From positions 1 to 38,415 of the forward strand of contig NZ_JAQWOO010000040.1 in the NCBI RefSeq assembly GCF_029245835.1: a DNA stretch of 38,415 nt, read 5' to 3'. Below the pieces are notes generated by a model. The model was not told where the DNA came from. It was given only the letters and a program-made list of their open reading frames with translations, and searched no databases. Below are positions 31,313 through 38,415 of the stretch, one piece after another. The position numbers and the translations under genes were made by a program. How positions within the stretch are numbered: the first letter of the stretch is position 1; each line of letters opens with the position of its first letter. The DNA is from Algibacter sp. (GTDB taxonomy: Bacteria > Bacteroidota > Bacteroidia > Flavobacteriales > Flavobacteriaceae).

Positions 31313-32592
31313 TATAATAAATTAGCTAATGATTCAGTAAGCGCTTTTCTGTGGTATTTTTGCAAACCTATAGGATGCGACTGTAATGTTTTATTCTGAA
31401 AAGCCTTAAAGTGGTCTAAGATAATTCTTTTTAACGAGTCGTAATCATAGTAATTGAAGTATTGGCCGGTATTGGTTTCTTTGATGATTTTTTCAACATC
31501 TGAATCTTTAGGTCCAATAGCAATAATAGGTCTATTAGAAATCATATACTCAAATAATTTTCCAGGAATGATGCACTTAGTACCTTCTGAATCTATTTCA
31601 ATTAAAAGTAATAATTGAGATTTTTTTTGAAATTCAACAGCTTGTTTATGAGAAACATAACCTACATTAACTACATAATCTATTAAACTATAACCTTCAA
31701 GAGATTCTAATACTTTGTTACTAACAGAACCTATGAGGTTAAGCTGAAATTCTTTTGAAAAACCATCATAATCAGTTACTAAATCACTCAAAACCCGCCA
31801 TAAAACTTCCGGATTTCGTTTTGATAACAACGACCCGATATGCGACAATGTAAATTTAGAATCCATTTTAAAATTCACATCAGTTTCGTTATCATAACCG
31901 TTTGTAATAACCTCTATAGGTGTATTTGTTATTTTTTCAAACTCCTTTTTAGTAGTAAAACTCGTGACTATCATTTGATCCGAAACATTTAACACCTGAT
32001 TCTCAAGCGACCTATGTTTTGCTTTTGAAGCTGGCGTCAACTTTAATTGTTTATGATAACCAATAGTTGTCCATGGGTCTCTAAAATCCGCTATCCACTT
32101 TACACCTAGTTTCTGTTTTAATTGTAAACCTATAAGATGCACACTATGTGGCGGACCTGTTGTAACAATAGTTTCTATATTTTCTTTTTCAACATAATCT
32201 AAAAGAAAAGATACTGAAGGCTTTACCCAGCCTACTCTAGCATCTGGAATAAAAAAATTACCCCGCACATAAAGCATCGCTCTTTCTATAAAGGATTGCT
32301 CTTTTTTATCAGAAATAATGCCTTTACTAATGGTTTTGGATGATTTTTTAGATAAAAATTTAGCCCATTTATATGGTTCATTTATAGGATGCTTAATTAC
32401 AGTAATAGCTTTAGAAACTTCAGCAGCTAAACTTTCATCAACTATGGGGTAATTTGGGTTTTTAGGAATAAAAACTATTGGCTCGATATTAAATTCTGGA
32501 AGATATTTTACAAACTTTAACCAACGCTGTACCCCAGGACCTCCTGCTGGTGGCCAATAATAAGTGATTATGAGTACTTTTTTTTTATCCAT
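31312..32592 (-). CDS. GT4 family glycosyltransferase
   Basis: 426 residues from ATG 32592 (MDKKKVLIITYYWPPAGGPG). The in-frame ATG at 32601 lies in a hairpin repeat and is less likely to be the start. GT-B fold: the N-terminal Rossmann domain has YYWPPAGGPGVQRWLKF, and ADFRDPWT near 170 is typical of this flavobacterial subgroup. The C-terminal domain has SHIGSLLSKRNP and the donor-site block GTKCIIPGKLFEYMISNRPI, with the second Glu-containing E-x7-E region reduced to one clear Glu. It is a retaining enzyme using a nucleotide-sugar donor in the cytoplasm. It overlaps the flippase start by one base and follows yfhO after a repeat. Confidence 0.9.
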   Translation of the reverse strand: MDKKKVLIITYYWPPAGGPGVQRWLKFVKYLPEFNIEPIVFIPKNPNYPIVDESLAAEVSKAITVIKHPINEPYKWAKFLSKKSSKTISKGIISDKKEQSFIERAMLYVRGNFFIPDARVGWVKPSVSFLLDYVEKENIETIVTTGPPHSVHLIGLQLKQKLGVKWIADFRDPWTTIGYHKQLKLTPASKAKHRSLENQVLNVSDQMIVTSFTTKKEFEKITNTPIEVITNGYDNETDVNFKMDSKFTLSHIGSLLSKRNPEVLWRVLSDLVTDYDGFSKEFQLNLIGSVSNKVLESLEGYSLIDYVVNVGYVSHKQAVEFQKKSQLLLLIEIDSEGTKCIIPGKLFEYMISNRPIIAIGPKDSDVEKIIKETNTGQYFNYYDYDSLKRIILDHFKAFQNKTLQSHPIGLQKYHRKALTESLANLL

Positions 32593-32596
32593 TTTT

Positions 32597-32669
32597 GTCA
32601 TTCCCTTGAAAAAGGGAATCTTTTTAAGAGCGTTTGGATTTTAAAGATTCCTGCCTTCGCAGGAATGCA
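32597..32669. repeat. REP-like pair of matched hairpins
   Basis: Two perfect hairpins each have 8-bp arms and 4-base loops: ATTCCCTT-GAAA-AAGGGAAT (32600-32619) and ATTCCTGC-CTTC-GCAGGAAT (32647-32666). They point toward each other across a T-rich 27-base spacer, with GTC before the first and GCA after the second. The element fills the gap between yfhO and the GT4 gene and touches the GT4 start. Confidence 0.75.
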
Positions 32670-32671
32670 AA

Positions 32672-35113
32672 CTACACTTTTGATGGTTTATTATTTCGCT
32701 TGAACTCATAAAACAATCCACTAATCAACAACAGCCCAAGTAAAATAGAACTCGCTAAAGTTATTTTACTCCCTGTTTTAACCACATCTGGATCGAATTT
32801 AAATTCTATTGTGTGTTTTCCTGCAGGAACTTCCATACCACGTAAAATATAATTCACACGCATATGATTCACTTCTTCATTATCAATTAATATTTTCCAG
32901 CCATCAGGATAATAAATCTCTGAAAACACAGCAAAACCTTTGTTTGTATTATTAGATTGATACTTTAAGTAATTTGGTTTAACCTCTGTAAGCTTGATAG
33001 TTGCTAAAGAATCAATTACATAATCATTTTTAATGTTTTTAAAATACTCAAGAGCTTTATGCGGTGAATAAACAGCCTTATTTTTACTATCTAAACTATC
33101 TAAGGCTTTAATTTCTTCAGTAGCAGAATCCAACATTTTTAATGATTTCACAAACCATGCATTGCCATTTGCTGTTTCATTTTCATAAGGATAAGCATTT
33201 CCTTTTTCATCTTGCGCTACAATATATTTTGTATTAAACATATTCAACACATTAATATTATTTTGAGCGATATAAAAATCAAACACTTCTCTGTAACGTC
33301 TTAATTCTGCAGCATTGTAACCATTTAAAGAATTATGATAATACGACGGTTTTGAAGGTCCTGAAACCAAATCAAAAACTCTGTAATGTGATTTATCATT
33401 TAAAATAAATTTGTCTACCTCCGAAGCTTGGAAAGGCTTGCTCATTTTTACTCCAGAAACAAAGTCATCATTATTAACATAACGCCTATCAACACCAACC
33501 AAATCAAAGAGTATTAAAGCACCAAAAATGACAATAACCAGTCGCTCTTTTAGTGTGTCCTTTATAAATAAATAAATAACTCCAGCAGATAGTAATACTA
33601 AAATTAACGTTCGAATGGCATCTTGTGTAAATAATGATTTTCTATCGGTTTTTAAAGCATCCACAAAATCTTGTCCGTAACTCTGACGGTAAAAACCGTC
33701 ATTGGAACCAACAAAATCGAATAATGACGCTTTAAACAACAAAAACACCAATGTTATTCCTCCAGTTATAATCGCTGAATATTTCAAAGCTTTAAGCTTA
33801 TCGTCTTTACTTTCAAAATCATTAAACAATCTAACTAGACCAAAAATCGCTAATGCAGGAATACATAACTCTAAAATCACTTGAATAGAACTTACTGCCC
33901 TAAACTTGTTATATAACGGTATATAATCAATAAAGAAATCCGTTAAAAACCCTAAATTCTTTCCATAAGATAATAACAAAGAAAATAGCGTTCCTCCAAC
34001 GAGCCACCATTTTAATCGGCCTTTTACTAAAAATAAGGCAAAGACAAACAAAAACAAGATAGCTGCACCTACATAAGCTGGTGCCTCAACTATAGGCTGG
34101 TCGCCCCAATAGGTTGGTGCACGTTTAACTTCTTGAGCCGCTTGAGTGGTTGTAGCCCCTAATTTTCTATACGCTTCATAGGTTGCAGAATCTTTTCCAA
34201 CATCTTCAGCATTCCCCCCTCCTGTAAATCGAGGAATAAACAAATTAAATGTTTCTGTAATACCATAACTAAACTGGGTAATATAATCTCTATCTAATCC
34301 AGAAGTAACTTCTTTAGGCGACCTATCCGGATTTATTGTGAGTTCACTTTTACTTCGTTTGCTTTCTTTTACATATTCTTTTGTTGCCAAAAAATTTGTA
34401 GCATTCAAAGCTATTGACAAAGCAACAGCTGCAACTAAAACACCAATAGATTTAAAGTAGTGTGTAAGCATCTGCTTTTTATAAGCATCAACTAAATAAG
34501 CAATACCTAAAACAATCACTAAAAACATTAGGTAGTAAGTCATTTGGAAATGATTTGCAACCAATTCAAGCCCCATTGCTATAGTCGTTAATAAAAAACC
34601 AACAATATATCGTTTTTGAAACACCAATAAAATACCACTTAAAACCAGTGGCATATAAGCTATAGCATGCGCTTTACTATTGTGTCCAACACCAAGAATG
34701 ATAATTAAATACGTTGAAAACCCAAAGGCTAAGGCGCCAAGCACTGCAAGTTTAAAATCTACTTTGAGCACTAATAAAAACACATAAAAACTCAATAAAT
34801 ATAGAAATAAATAATCTGCTGGTCTTGGCAAAAAACGTAACGCTGAATCTAGTTTCTTAATATAGTTATGCGGATATCTTGCCCCCAATTGATACGTTGG
34901 CATCCCTCCAAAAGCACTATTAGTCCAATAGGTTTCTTCTCCAGTTTCAGCCTTAAAATCGGTTTGCTGCTTACTCATGCCGATATATTGCACGATATCA
35001 TTTTGATATATCGCTTTTCCTTTTAAAACAGGATTAAAATACGCCAGAGAAATAATTACAAAACCTAGTAAAACCAGTACGTGAGGTAATAATTTTTTAA
35101 TTGAAAATTGCAT
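32672..35113 (-). CDS. YfhO family membrane protein
   Basis: 813 residues. A first membrane segment (about 10-28) is followed by a periplasmic loop containing YQNDIVQYIGMSKQ and WTNSAFGGMPTYQLG, then about 11 more segments to about residue 520, and a large soluble C-terminal domain (about 540-790). A last segment (KITLASSILLGLLLISGLFY) precedes a short basic tail. This matches YfhO proteins, a GT-C-like family linked to addition of sugars to cell-surface polymers. It is second in the DUF4834-YfhO-GT4-flippase string (31-base gap upstream), which suits a cell-envelope glycosylation role. The reaction is not established here. Confidence 0.88.
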   Translation of the reverse strand: MQFSIKKLLPHVLVLLGFVIISLAYFNPVLKGKAIYQNDIVQYIGMSKQQTDFKAETGEETYWTNSAFGGMPTYQLGARYPHNYIKKLDSALRFLPRPADYLFLYLLSFYVFLLVLKVDFKLAVLGALAFGFSTYLIIILGVGHNSKAHAIAYMPLVLSGILLVFQKRYIVGFLLTTIAMGLELVANHFQMTYYLMFLVIVLGIAYLVDAYKKQMLTHYFKSIGVLVAAVALSIALNATNFLATKEYVKESKRSKSELTINPDRSPKEVTSGLDRDYITQFSYGITETFNLFIPRFTGGGNAEDVGKDSATYEAYRKLGATTTQAAQEVKRAPTYWGDQPIVEAPAYVGAAILFLFVFALFLVKGRLKWWLVGGTLFSLLLSYGKNLGFLTDFFIDYIPLYNKFRAVSSIQVILELCIPALAIFGLVRLFNDFESKDDKLKALKYSAIITGGITLVFLLFKASLFDFVGSNDGFYRQSYGQDFVDALKTDRKSLFTQDAIRTLILVLLSAGVIYLFIKDTLKERLVIVIFGALILFDLVGVDRRYVNNDDFVSGVKMSKPFQASEVDKFILNDKSHYRVFDLVSGPSKPSYYHNSLNGYNAAELRRYREVFDFYIAQNNINVLNMFNTKYIVAQDEKGNAYPYENETANGNAWFVKSLKMLDSATEEIKALDSLDSKNKAVYSPHKALEYFKNIKNDYVIDSLATIKLTEVKPNYLKYQSNNTNKGFAVFSEIYYPDGWKILIDNEEVNHMRVNYILRGMEVPAGKHTIEFKFDPDVVKTGSKITLASSILLGLLLISGLFYEFKRNNKPSKV

Positions 35114-35144
35114 GAACCTGATTTATGAAAAATGATTTCGAAAA

Positions 35145-35408
35145 TTAGTCAATTTCTTCGTAATCTACATAATCCCCAACATCTTTATTTGAAGCTTTAG
35201 TATTAGGAATCTTATCTATAGTAACTTCACCTTCCTTTTTTAGAGGTTCTTGTTTCTGCCCTTTACTGAATTGTCCAAACTGATCTCCAAAACGTTTTTC
35301 GGCTTTTTTTGCAGCGTATTTTAGTAAAAAAGGCGCAAATATTCTTGAAAGTATTTTAATTCCGTAATAAACTAAGGCAATTATAAGTATGGTTCTTAAT
35401 AAACCCAT
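35145..35408 (-). CDS. DUF4834 family small membrane protein
   Basis: 87 residues. One N-terminal membrane segment (about 5-28, TILIIALVYYGIKILSRIFA) is followed by a basic, then acidic soluble tail containing KKAEKRFGDQFGQF and the ending DVGDYVDYEEID. That ending (conserved G-(E/D)YVDYEEI) is the hallmark of DUF4834 in Bacteroidota. Its role is unknown. It is first in the minus-strand string leading to yfhO, with a -7 match 27 bases upstream. Confidence 0.85.
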   Translation of the reverse strand: MGLLRTILIIALVYYGIKILSRIFAPFLLKYAAKKAEKRFGDQFGQFSKGQKQEPLKKEGEVTIDKIPNTKASNKDVGDYVDYEEID

Positions 35409-35434
35409 TTTTAAGATTTTATTATAATATATTA

Positions 35435-35442
35435 CAAAAATA
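35435..35442 (-). promoter_or_regulatory. Candidate -7 element of the DUF4834-yfhO operon
   Basis: CAAAAATA reads TATTTTTG on the minus strand, a match to TAnnTTTG, 27 bases before the start at 35408. Confidence 0.4.
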
Positions 35443-35496
35443 CAATTCTATCTGTTTAAAAAACCCTCAAGAATGATAAAAAAAATATAAAATATC

Positions 35497-35504
35497 TATA
35501 TTTG
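35497..35504 (+). promoter_or_regulatory. Candidate -7 element of the outer-membrane protein gene
   Basis: TATATTTG matches TAnnTTTG, 40 bases before the ATG at 35545. Confidence 0.4.
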
Positions 35505-35544
35505 AATATTACATTTTCTTAAAGAAAGTTTTAAACCCAGAATT

Positions 35545-36564
35545 ATGACCCCAATTAAATATACACTTTTTTTCCTACTATGTTTAGCTACCTCTCAAGC
35601 ATTTTGCCAATATACTGATGTTATAAACTCTAACCGACCAGGCGTTTCTAGAAGTGCTTTTTCTGTCGGAACCAATGTTGCTCAATTTGAAATTGGCCCA
35701 TATAGTATTAAAGAAGAGAGAACGCCAGCTGTCGCCTATGAAGTTTCAGGTTTTGGAATAGATTTTGCCGCGCGTTATGGATTGCTTTTTGAAGAATTAG
35801 AATTGAATATTGAAGGGACCTACCAAAATGATACAAAAACATTTAATTCAAATTTTTCAAATGAAGAGAGTCGAGCTAATTTCAGATTCCTAGCTATTGG
35901 TGCAAAGTATTTAGTTTTCGACCCCTATAAAAATGCTGAAGAAGATAAACCTAATCTTTATAGCTGGAAAGCAAACCGACAGTTTAAATGGAAATCTTTA
36001 ATACCTGCTGTTTCAGTGTATTTAGGCGCTAACTATGACTCGAAACCAAACCCGTATACGTTTTCAGGAGTTGAAGGTTTTAGCCCCAAAGTCATGATTG
36101 CGACACAAAATAATTTCTCTGGCGGCTGGGTTTTTGTAATGAACTTAATTAAAGATAGAATAGGAACTGATCAATCAGATTTTCAATACATACTAACCCT
36201 AACACACTCTTTCAGTCCTAAATGGGTTATTTTTGGAGAAACTCAAGGCATTAAAAGTGATTTTTACGCGGATAACCTTTTTAGGTTTGGTGGTGCCTAT
36301 TTATGGAGTAAAGATTTCCAATTAGATACAGCTCTAACTTTTAACACAAAAGACACACCTTCGGTTTTTAGTGTAAATTTTGGGGCTTCATACCGTTTAG
36401 ATTTTCACAAAGACAAAGAAATAGACAATGGCACTTCTGCGAAAGATGAAGGTCAAAGAAGATTCAATAGAAAAGGAAAAAATAAAAAGAAGCGCAAAAA
36501 AGAAGACGTTTTAGAAAACAAAATTAAGAAACAAAAAAAGAAAGACACAGATTTTGATGAATAA
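35545..36564 (+). CDS. Outer-membrane transporter-like beta-barrel protein with basic tail
   Basis: 339 residues. A signal peptide ends about residue 21 (FFLLCLATSQAFCQ). The mature start TDVINSNRPGVSRSAFSVGT is characteristic of the MetA-pathway phenol-degradation-like (PF13557 type) barrel family. Barrel-like strands follow to about 290 (NFSGGWVFVMNLIKDRIG, YLWSKDFQLDTALTFN). The last 45 residues are Lys/Arg-rich (KGKNKKKRKKEDVLEN, then KIKKQKKKDTDFDE), which is unusual for a barrel that should end with a strand and may bind peptidoglycan or LPS. It lies 27 bases before the GNAT-fold gene and is likely co-transcribed. The transported substrate is unknown. Confidence 0.8.
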   Translation: MTPIKYTLFFLLCLATSQAFCQYTDVINSNRPGVSRSAFSVGTNVAQFEIGPYSIKEERTPAVAYEVSGFGIDFAARYGLLFEELELNIEGTYQNDTKTFNSNFSNEESRANFRFLAIGAKYLVFDPYKNAEEDKPNLYSWKANRQFKWKSLIPAVSVYLGANYDSKPNPYTFSGVEGFSPKVMIATQNNFSGGWVFVMNLIKDRIGTDQSDFQYILTLTHSFSPKWVIFGETQGIKSDFYADNLFRFGGAYLWSKDFQLDTALTFNTKDTPSVFSVNFGASYRLDFHKDKEIDNGTSAKDEGQRRFNRKGKNKKKRKKEDVLENKIKKQKKKDTDFDE

Positions 36565-36591
36565 CCAACCATCAACTTGCATCAATACACT

Positions 36592-37713
36592 ATGATAACA
36601 CTTAAAGAAGTTCGAACTAACAAAGACTTAAAAGCTTTTGTAAAGTTTCCATTTACACTATACAAAGATTCTAAATATTGGGTTCCTCCTATTATAAGTC
36701 AAGAAATGAAGACTTTTAGTAAAAAGGAGAATCCCGTATTTAATGATGCCAATGCCATTTTATATTTAGCTTATAAAAATGGGGCTATTGTTGGTAGAAT
36801 TGCAACTATAGTTAATTGGCTGGAGGTAAAAGAGCAAAATCAAAAAAAAATGCGCTTTGGGTGGTTTGATTTTATCGATGATTTAGAAGTATCGAAAACA
36901 CTTTTAAACAAAGTTGAAGAAATTGGAAAAACACACAATTTAGATTACACTGAAGGTCCTGTGGGATTTTCTAATCTAGACAAAGTTGGTGTTATGACAG
37001 AGGGCTTTGAATCTATAGCATCTATGGTTACTTGGTACAACCACGCGTACTATGTAAAGCATTATGAAGCCGCCGGTTATAACGTAGAGAAATCCTATTC
37101 TGAAAGTAAATTTCCTTTTGAAAATGTAAAGCCAAAGTTTTTTAAAAAAGCACAAGAGCTTATTAAAAGACGTTATCAACTGACGCCTTTAAAGCTTACA
37201 AAAACTGAGGAGGTTATGCCTTATGCAGATAAAATGTTTGACTTATTCAATGAAAGCTACGCATCATTATCTTCATTTGTTGCTATTAATGATGTTCAAA
37301 AAGCATATTTCAAAAAGAAGTTTATCAGTTTTATAAACCCAGAATACATCAAATTTGTTGTTGATAAAGATGACAATATGGTTGGGTTTGCCATCGTTAT
37401 GCCTGCTTTTTCTAAAGCTTTACAAAAAATGAATGGTAAGTTATTTCCTTTTGGGTTTAGACATATTATGCATGCGAAAAAACACAGTAAGGACGTTATC
37501 TTTTATTTAATAGGCATTCACCCCGATTATCAAAATAAGGGTGTTCATGCTGTAATATTTAACGAATACTACGAAACATTCAAAGAAAAAGGCATTGAAA
37601 CATGTTATAGAACACCAGAATTAGAAGATAATGAGGCAATTAAAAAAATATGGAAACACTTCTTCCCTGAAGTTTATAAACGTAGAAAAACATTTAGAAA
37701 AAATATCGTGTAA
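36592..37713 (+). CDS. GNAT-fold N-acyltransferase-like protein
   Basis: 373 residues from ATG 36592; an in-frame TTG five codons upstream is rejected. The N-terminal half (VPPIISQEMKTFSKKENPVF, YLAYKNGAIVGRIATIVNW) and the C-terminal part (VVDKDDNMVGFAIVMPAFSK, then IGIHPDYQNKGVHAVIFNEY) give a GNAT core. The latter block corresponds to the acyl-CoA pyrophosphate loop (Q/R-x-x-G-x-G/A) with Q-N-K-G-V-H. There is no signal peptide. It converges on a gene for an alpha-oxoamine synthase. The family is known in Bacteroidota and its size is like that of GNAT proteins implicated in bacterial ceramide formation. That role here is a hypothesis only; an amino acid acyltransferase is equally possible. 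Confidence 0.8.
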   Translation: MITLKEVRTNKDLKAFVKFPFTLYKDSKYWVPPIISQEMKTFSKKENPVFNDANAILYLAYKNGAIVGRIATIVNWLEVKEQNQKKMRFGWFDFIDDLEVSKTLLNKVEEIGKTHNLDYTEGPVGFSNLDKVGVMTEGFESIASMVTWYNHAYYVKHYEAAGYNVEKSYSESKFPFENVKPKFFKKAQELIKRRYQLTPLKLTKTEEVMPYADKMFDLFNESYASLSSFVAINDVQKAYFKKKFISFINPEYIKFVVDKDDNMVGFAIVMPAFSKALQKMNGKLFPFGFRHIMHAKKHSKDVIFYLIGIHPDYQNKGVHAVIFNEYYETFKEKGIETCYRTPELEDNEAIKKIWKHFFPEVYKRRKTFRKNIV

Positions 37714-37714
37714 T

Positions 37715-37748
37715 AAAAAATCCGATTCAAAATTGAATCGGATTTTTT
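37715..37748. terminator. Bidirectional terminator between converging genes
   Basis: AAAAAATCCGATTCAA (37715-37730) and TTGAATCGGATTTTTT (37733-37748) form a perfect 16-bp stem with A and T tracts at the base. It separates the GNAT-fold gene from the alpha-oxoamine synthase gene. Confidence 0.92.
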
Positions 37749-37767
37749 ATTTAAACCCTTAAGATAT

Positions 37768-38415
37768 CTACTCACCCATTGCCGCCATTACAGCTGCAGA
37801 AAGGCGTTTATAAGTACCATTATCTAATCGTTCTCTTATCGCATCAAAAGCATCTAAAGTTTCTGATACATCTTGTAAAGTATGCGTCGCTGTAGGAATC
37901 ATTCTTAATAAAATCAAACCTTTAGGTATTACAGGGTAAACCACTATGGAACAAAATATTCCGTAATTTTCGCGCAAGTCTCTAACTAAAGCCATCGCTT
38001 CAGGAATACTTCCTTTTAAATAGACCGGTGTTACACAACTTTGCGTTGTACCAATATCAAAACCGCGTTCTTTTAAACCAGATTGTAACGCATTAACAAT
38101 CTTCCAAAGATTTGCTTTTAGCTCAGGCATGGTTTTAAGCATTTCTAAACGCTTTAAAGCCCCTACCGTTAATTGCATTTGCAAAGATTTTGCAAACATT
38201 TGAGAACGTAAATTATATTTTAAGTAATCAATAATTTCTTTATCGGCAGCAATAAAAGCTCCAGTACTTGCCATAGACTTAGCAAATGTGGCAAAATACA
38301 CATCTATTTGATCTTGAACACCTTGTTCTTCTCCAGCTCCAGCTCCAGTAGCACCTAATGTCCCAAAGCCATGAGCATCATCAACTAGCAACCTAAAATT
38401 AAATTTACTTTTTAA
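37768..38415 (-). CDS. Alpha-oxoamine synthase family PLP enzyme, 5' end off window
   Basis: The C-terminal 215 residues are visible; the frame is open to the right edge, so the N-terminus is missing and the internal TTG at 38391 is not a start. LVDDAHGFGTLGATGAG contains the PLP-pyridine Asp and ring-stacking region of the family, and TFAKSMAS holds the PLP-binding Lys. RSQMFAKSLQMQL and VVYPVIPKGLILLRMIPTATHT complete the fold. Members condense an amino acid with an acyl-CoA (glycine C-acetyltransferase, 8-amino-7-oxononanoate synthase, serine palmitoyltransferase). The DDAHGFG-TGAGAGEEQG form is one I associate with flavobacterial proteins of debated name. Substrate choice cannot be made from this half. 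Confidence 0.85.
   Translation of the reverse strand, partial: LKSKFNFRLLVDDAHGFGTLGATGAGAGEEQGVQDQIDVYFATFAKSMASTGAFIAADKEIIDYLKYNLRSQMFAKSLQMQLTVGALKRLEMLKTMPELKANLWKIVNALQSGLKERGFDIGTTQSCVTPVYLKGSIPEAMALVRDLRENYGIFCSIVVYPVIPKGLILLRMIPTATHTLQDVSETLDAFDAIRERLDNGTYKRLSAAVMAAMGE

Noticed and set aside
36577-36591. TTG start of the GNAT-fold gene
   Set aside because: ATG 36592 is five codons downstream and gives a normal N-terminus.
1-38415. CRISPR array, tRNA or rRNA genes, integrase or complete insertion sequence
   Set aside because: No regularly spaced direct repeats, cloverleaf-like segments, rRNA motifs or transposase-like proteins were seen on either strand.

Overview
The window looks like a chromosome segment of a member of the Flavobacteriaceae (Bacteroidota). 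The DNA is very AT-rich, start codons lack Shine-Dalgarno sequences, and several starts are preceded by the Bacteroidota -7 element TAnnTTTG. The gene families also fit: DUF4834, YfhO, DUF3667, a MopE-type repeat in a secreted phosphoesterase, and a PrxQ/Nth pair. No tRNA, rRNA, CRISPR array, integrase or insertion sequence was recognised.

Layout. (1) 1-2001, minus: the N-terminal 667 codons of a large secreted purple-acid-phosphatase-like protein that runs off the left edge. (2) 2662-7834, minus: a five-gene operon (SDR, SMP-30/gluconolactonase-like protein, GT2 glycosyltransferase, ATP-grasp ligase, KduD-like SDR) ending at a strong terminator. (3) 8236-12061, plus: a PglC-type phosphoglycosyl transferase, a FemAB-like GNAT protein, a SAM methyltransferase and a second GNAT-fold protein. 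(4) 12113-14959, minus, converging on block 3: a GNAT-like protein, a stand-alone adenylation enzyme and an acyl carrier protein. Blocks 2-4 together look like a glycoconjugate-building island whose sugars may carry an amino-acyl or acyl group. Parts of it are strikingly AT-rich: 10681-10740 has 8 G+C of 60, against 26 of 60 for 25261-25320 in uvrA (two lines counted by hand).

(5) 15133-17492: an M14 carboxypeptidase and an Lrp/AsnC regulator in one operon, divergent from an XRE regulator across a spacer full of palindromes that overlap the -7 boxes. (6) 17533-25882: housekeeping and conserved genes, namely a lipoprotein, a membrane-anchored protein, an MBL hydrolase, a 491-aa conserved protein, PrxQ/Bcp, endonuclease III without iron-sulfur cysteines, an unlisted 48-aa gene, an ECF sigma factor and UvrA. 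(7) 26090-29668: a DUF3667 membrane protein, a beta-barrel protein, and a sigma-54-like promoter driving a secreted Arg/Thr/Ser/Asn-rich protein, with a probable broken relative upstream. (8) 29855-35408, minus: DUF4834, YfhO, GT4 and a Wzx-like flippase, interrupted by a REP-like hairpin pair. (9) 35545-38415: an outer-membrane protein and a GNAT-fold protein converging on the C-terminal half of an alpha-oxoamine synthase that runs off the right edge.

The points most worth checking are: the phosphoesterase that has lost only the ligands of one metal site; the SDR/lactonase/GT2/ATP-grasp operon beside an adenylation-ACP-acyltransferase module; the palindromic operators in the M14/XRE spacer; the cluster-less Nth; and the sigma-54-like promoter of the basic secreted protein. 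Functional statements rest on motif reading and remembered family knowledge; no database search was run.
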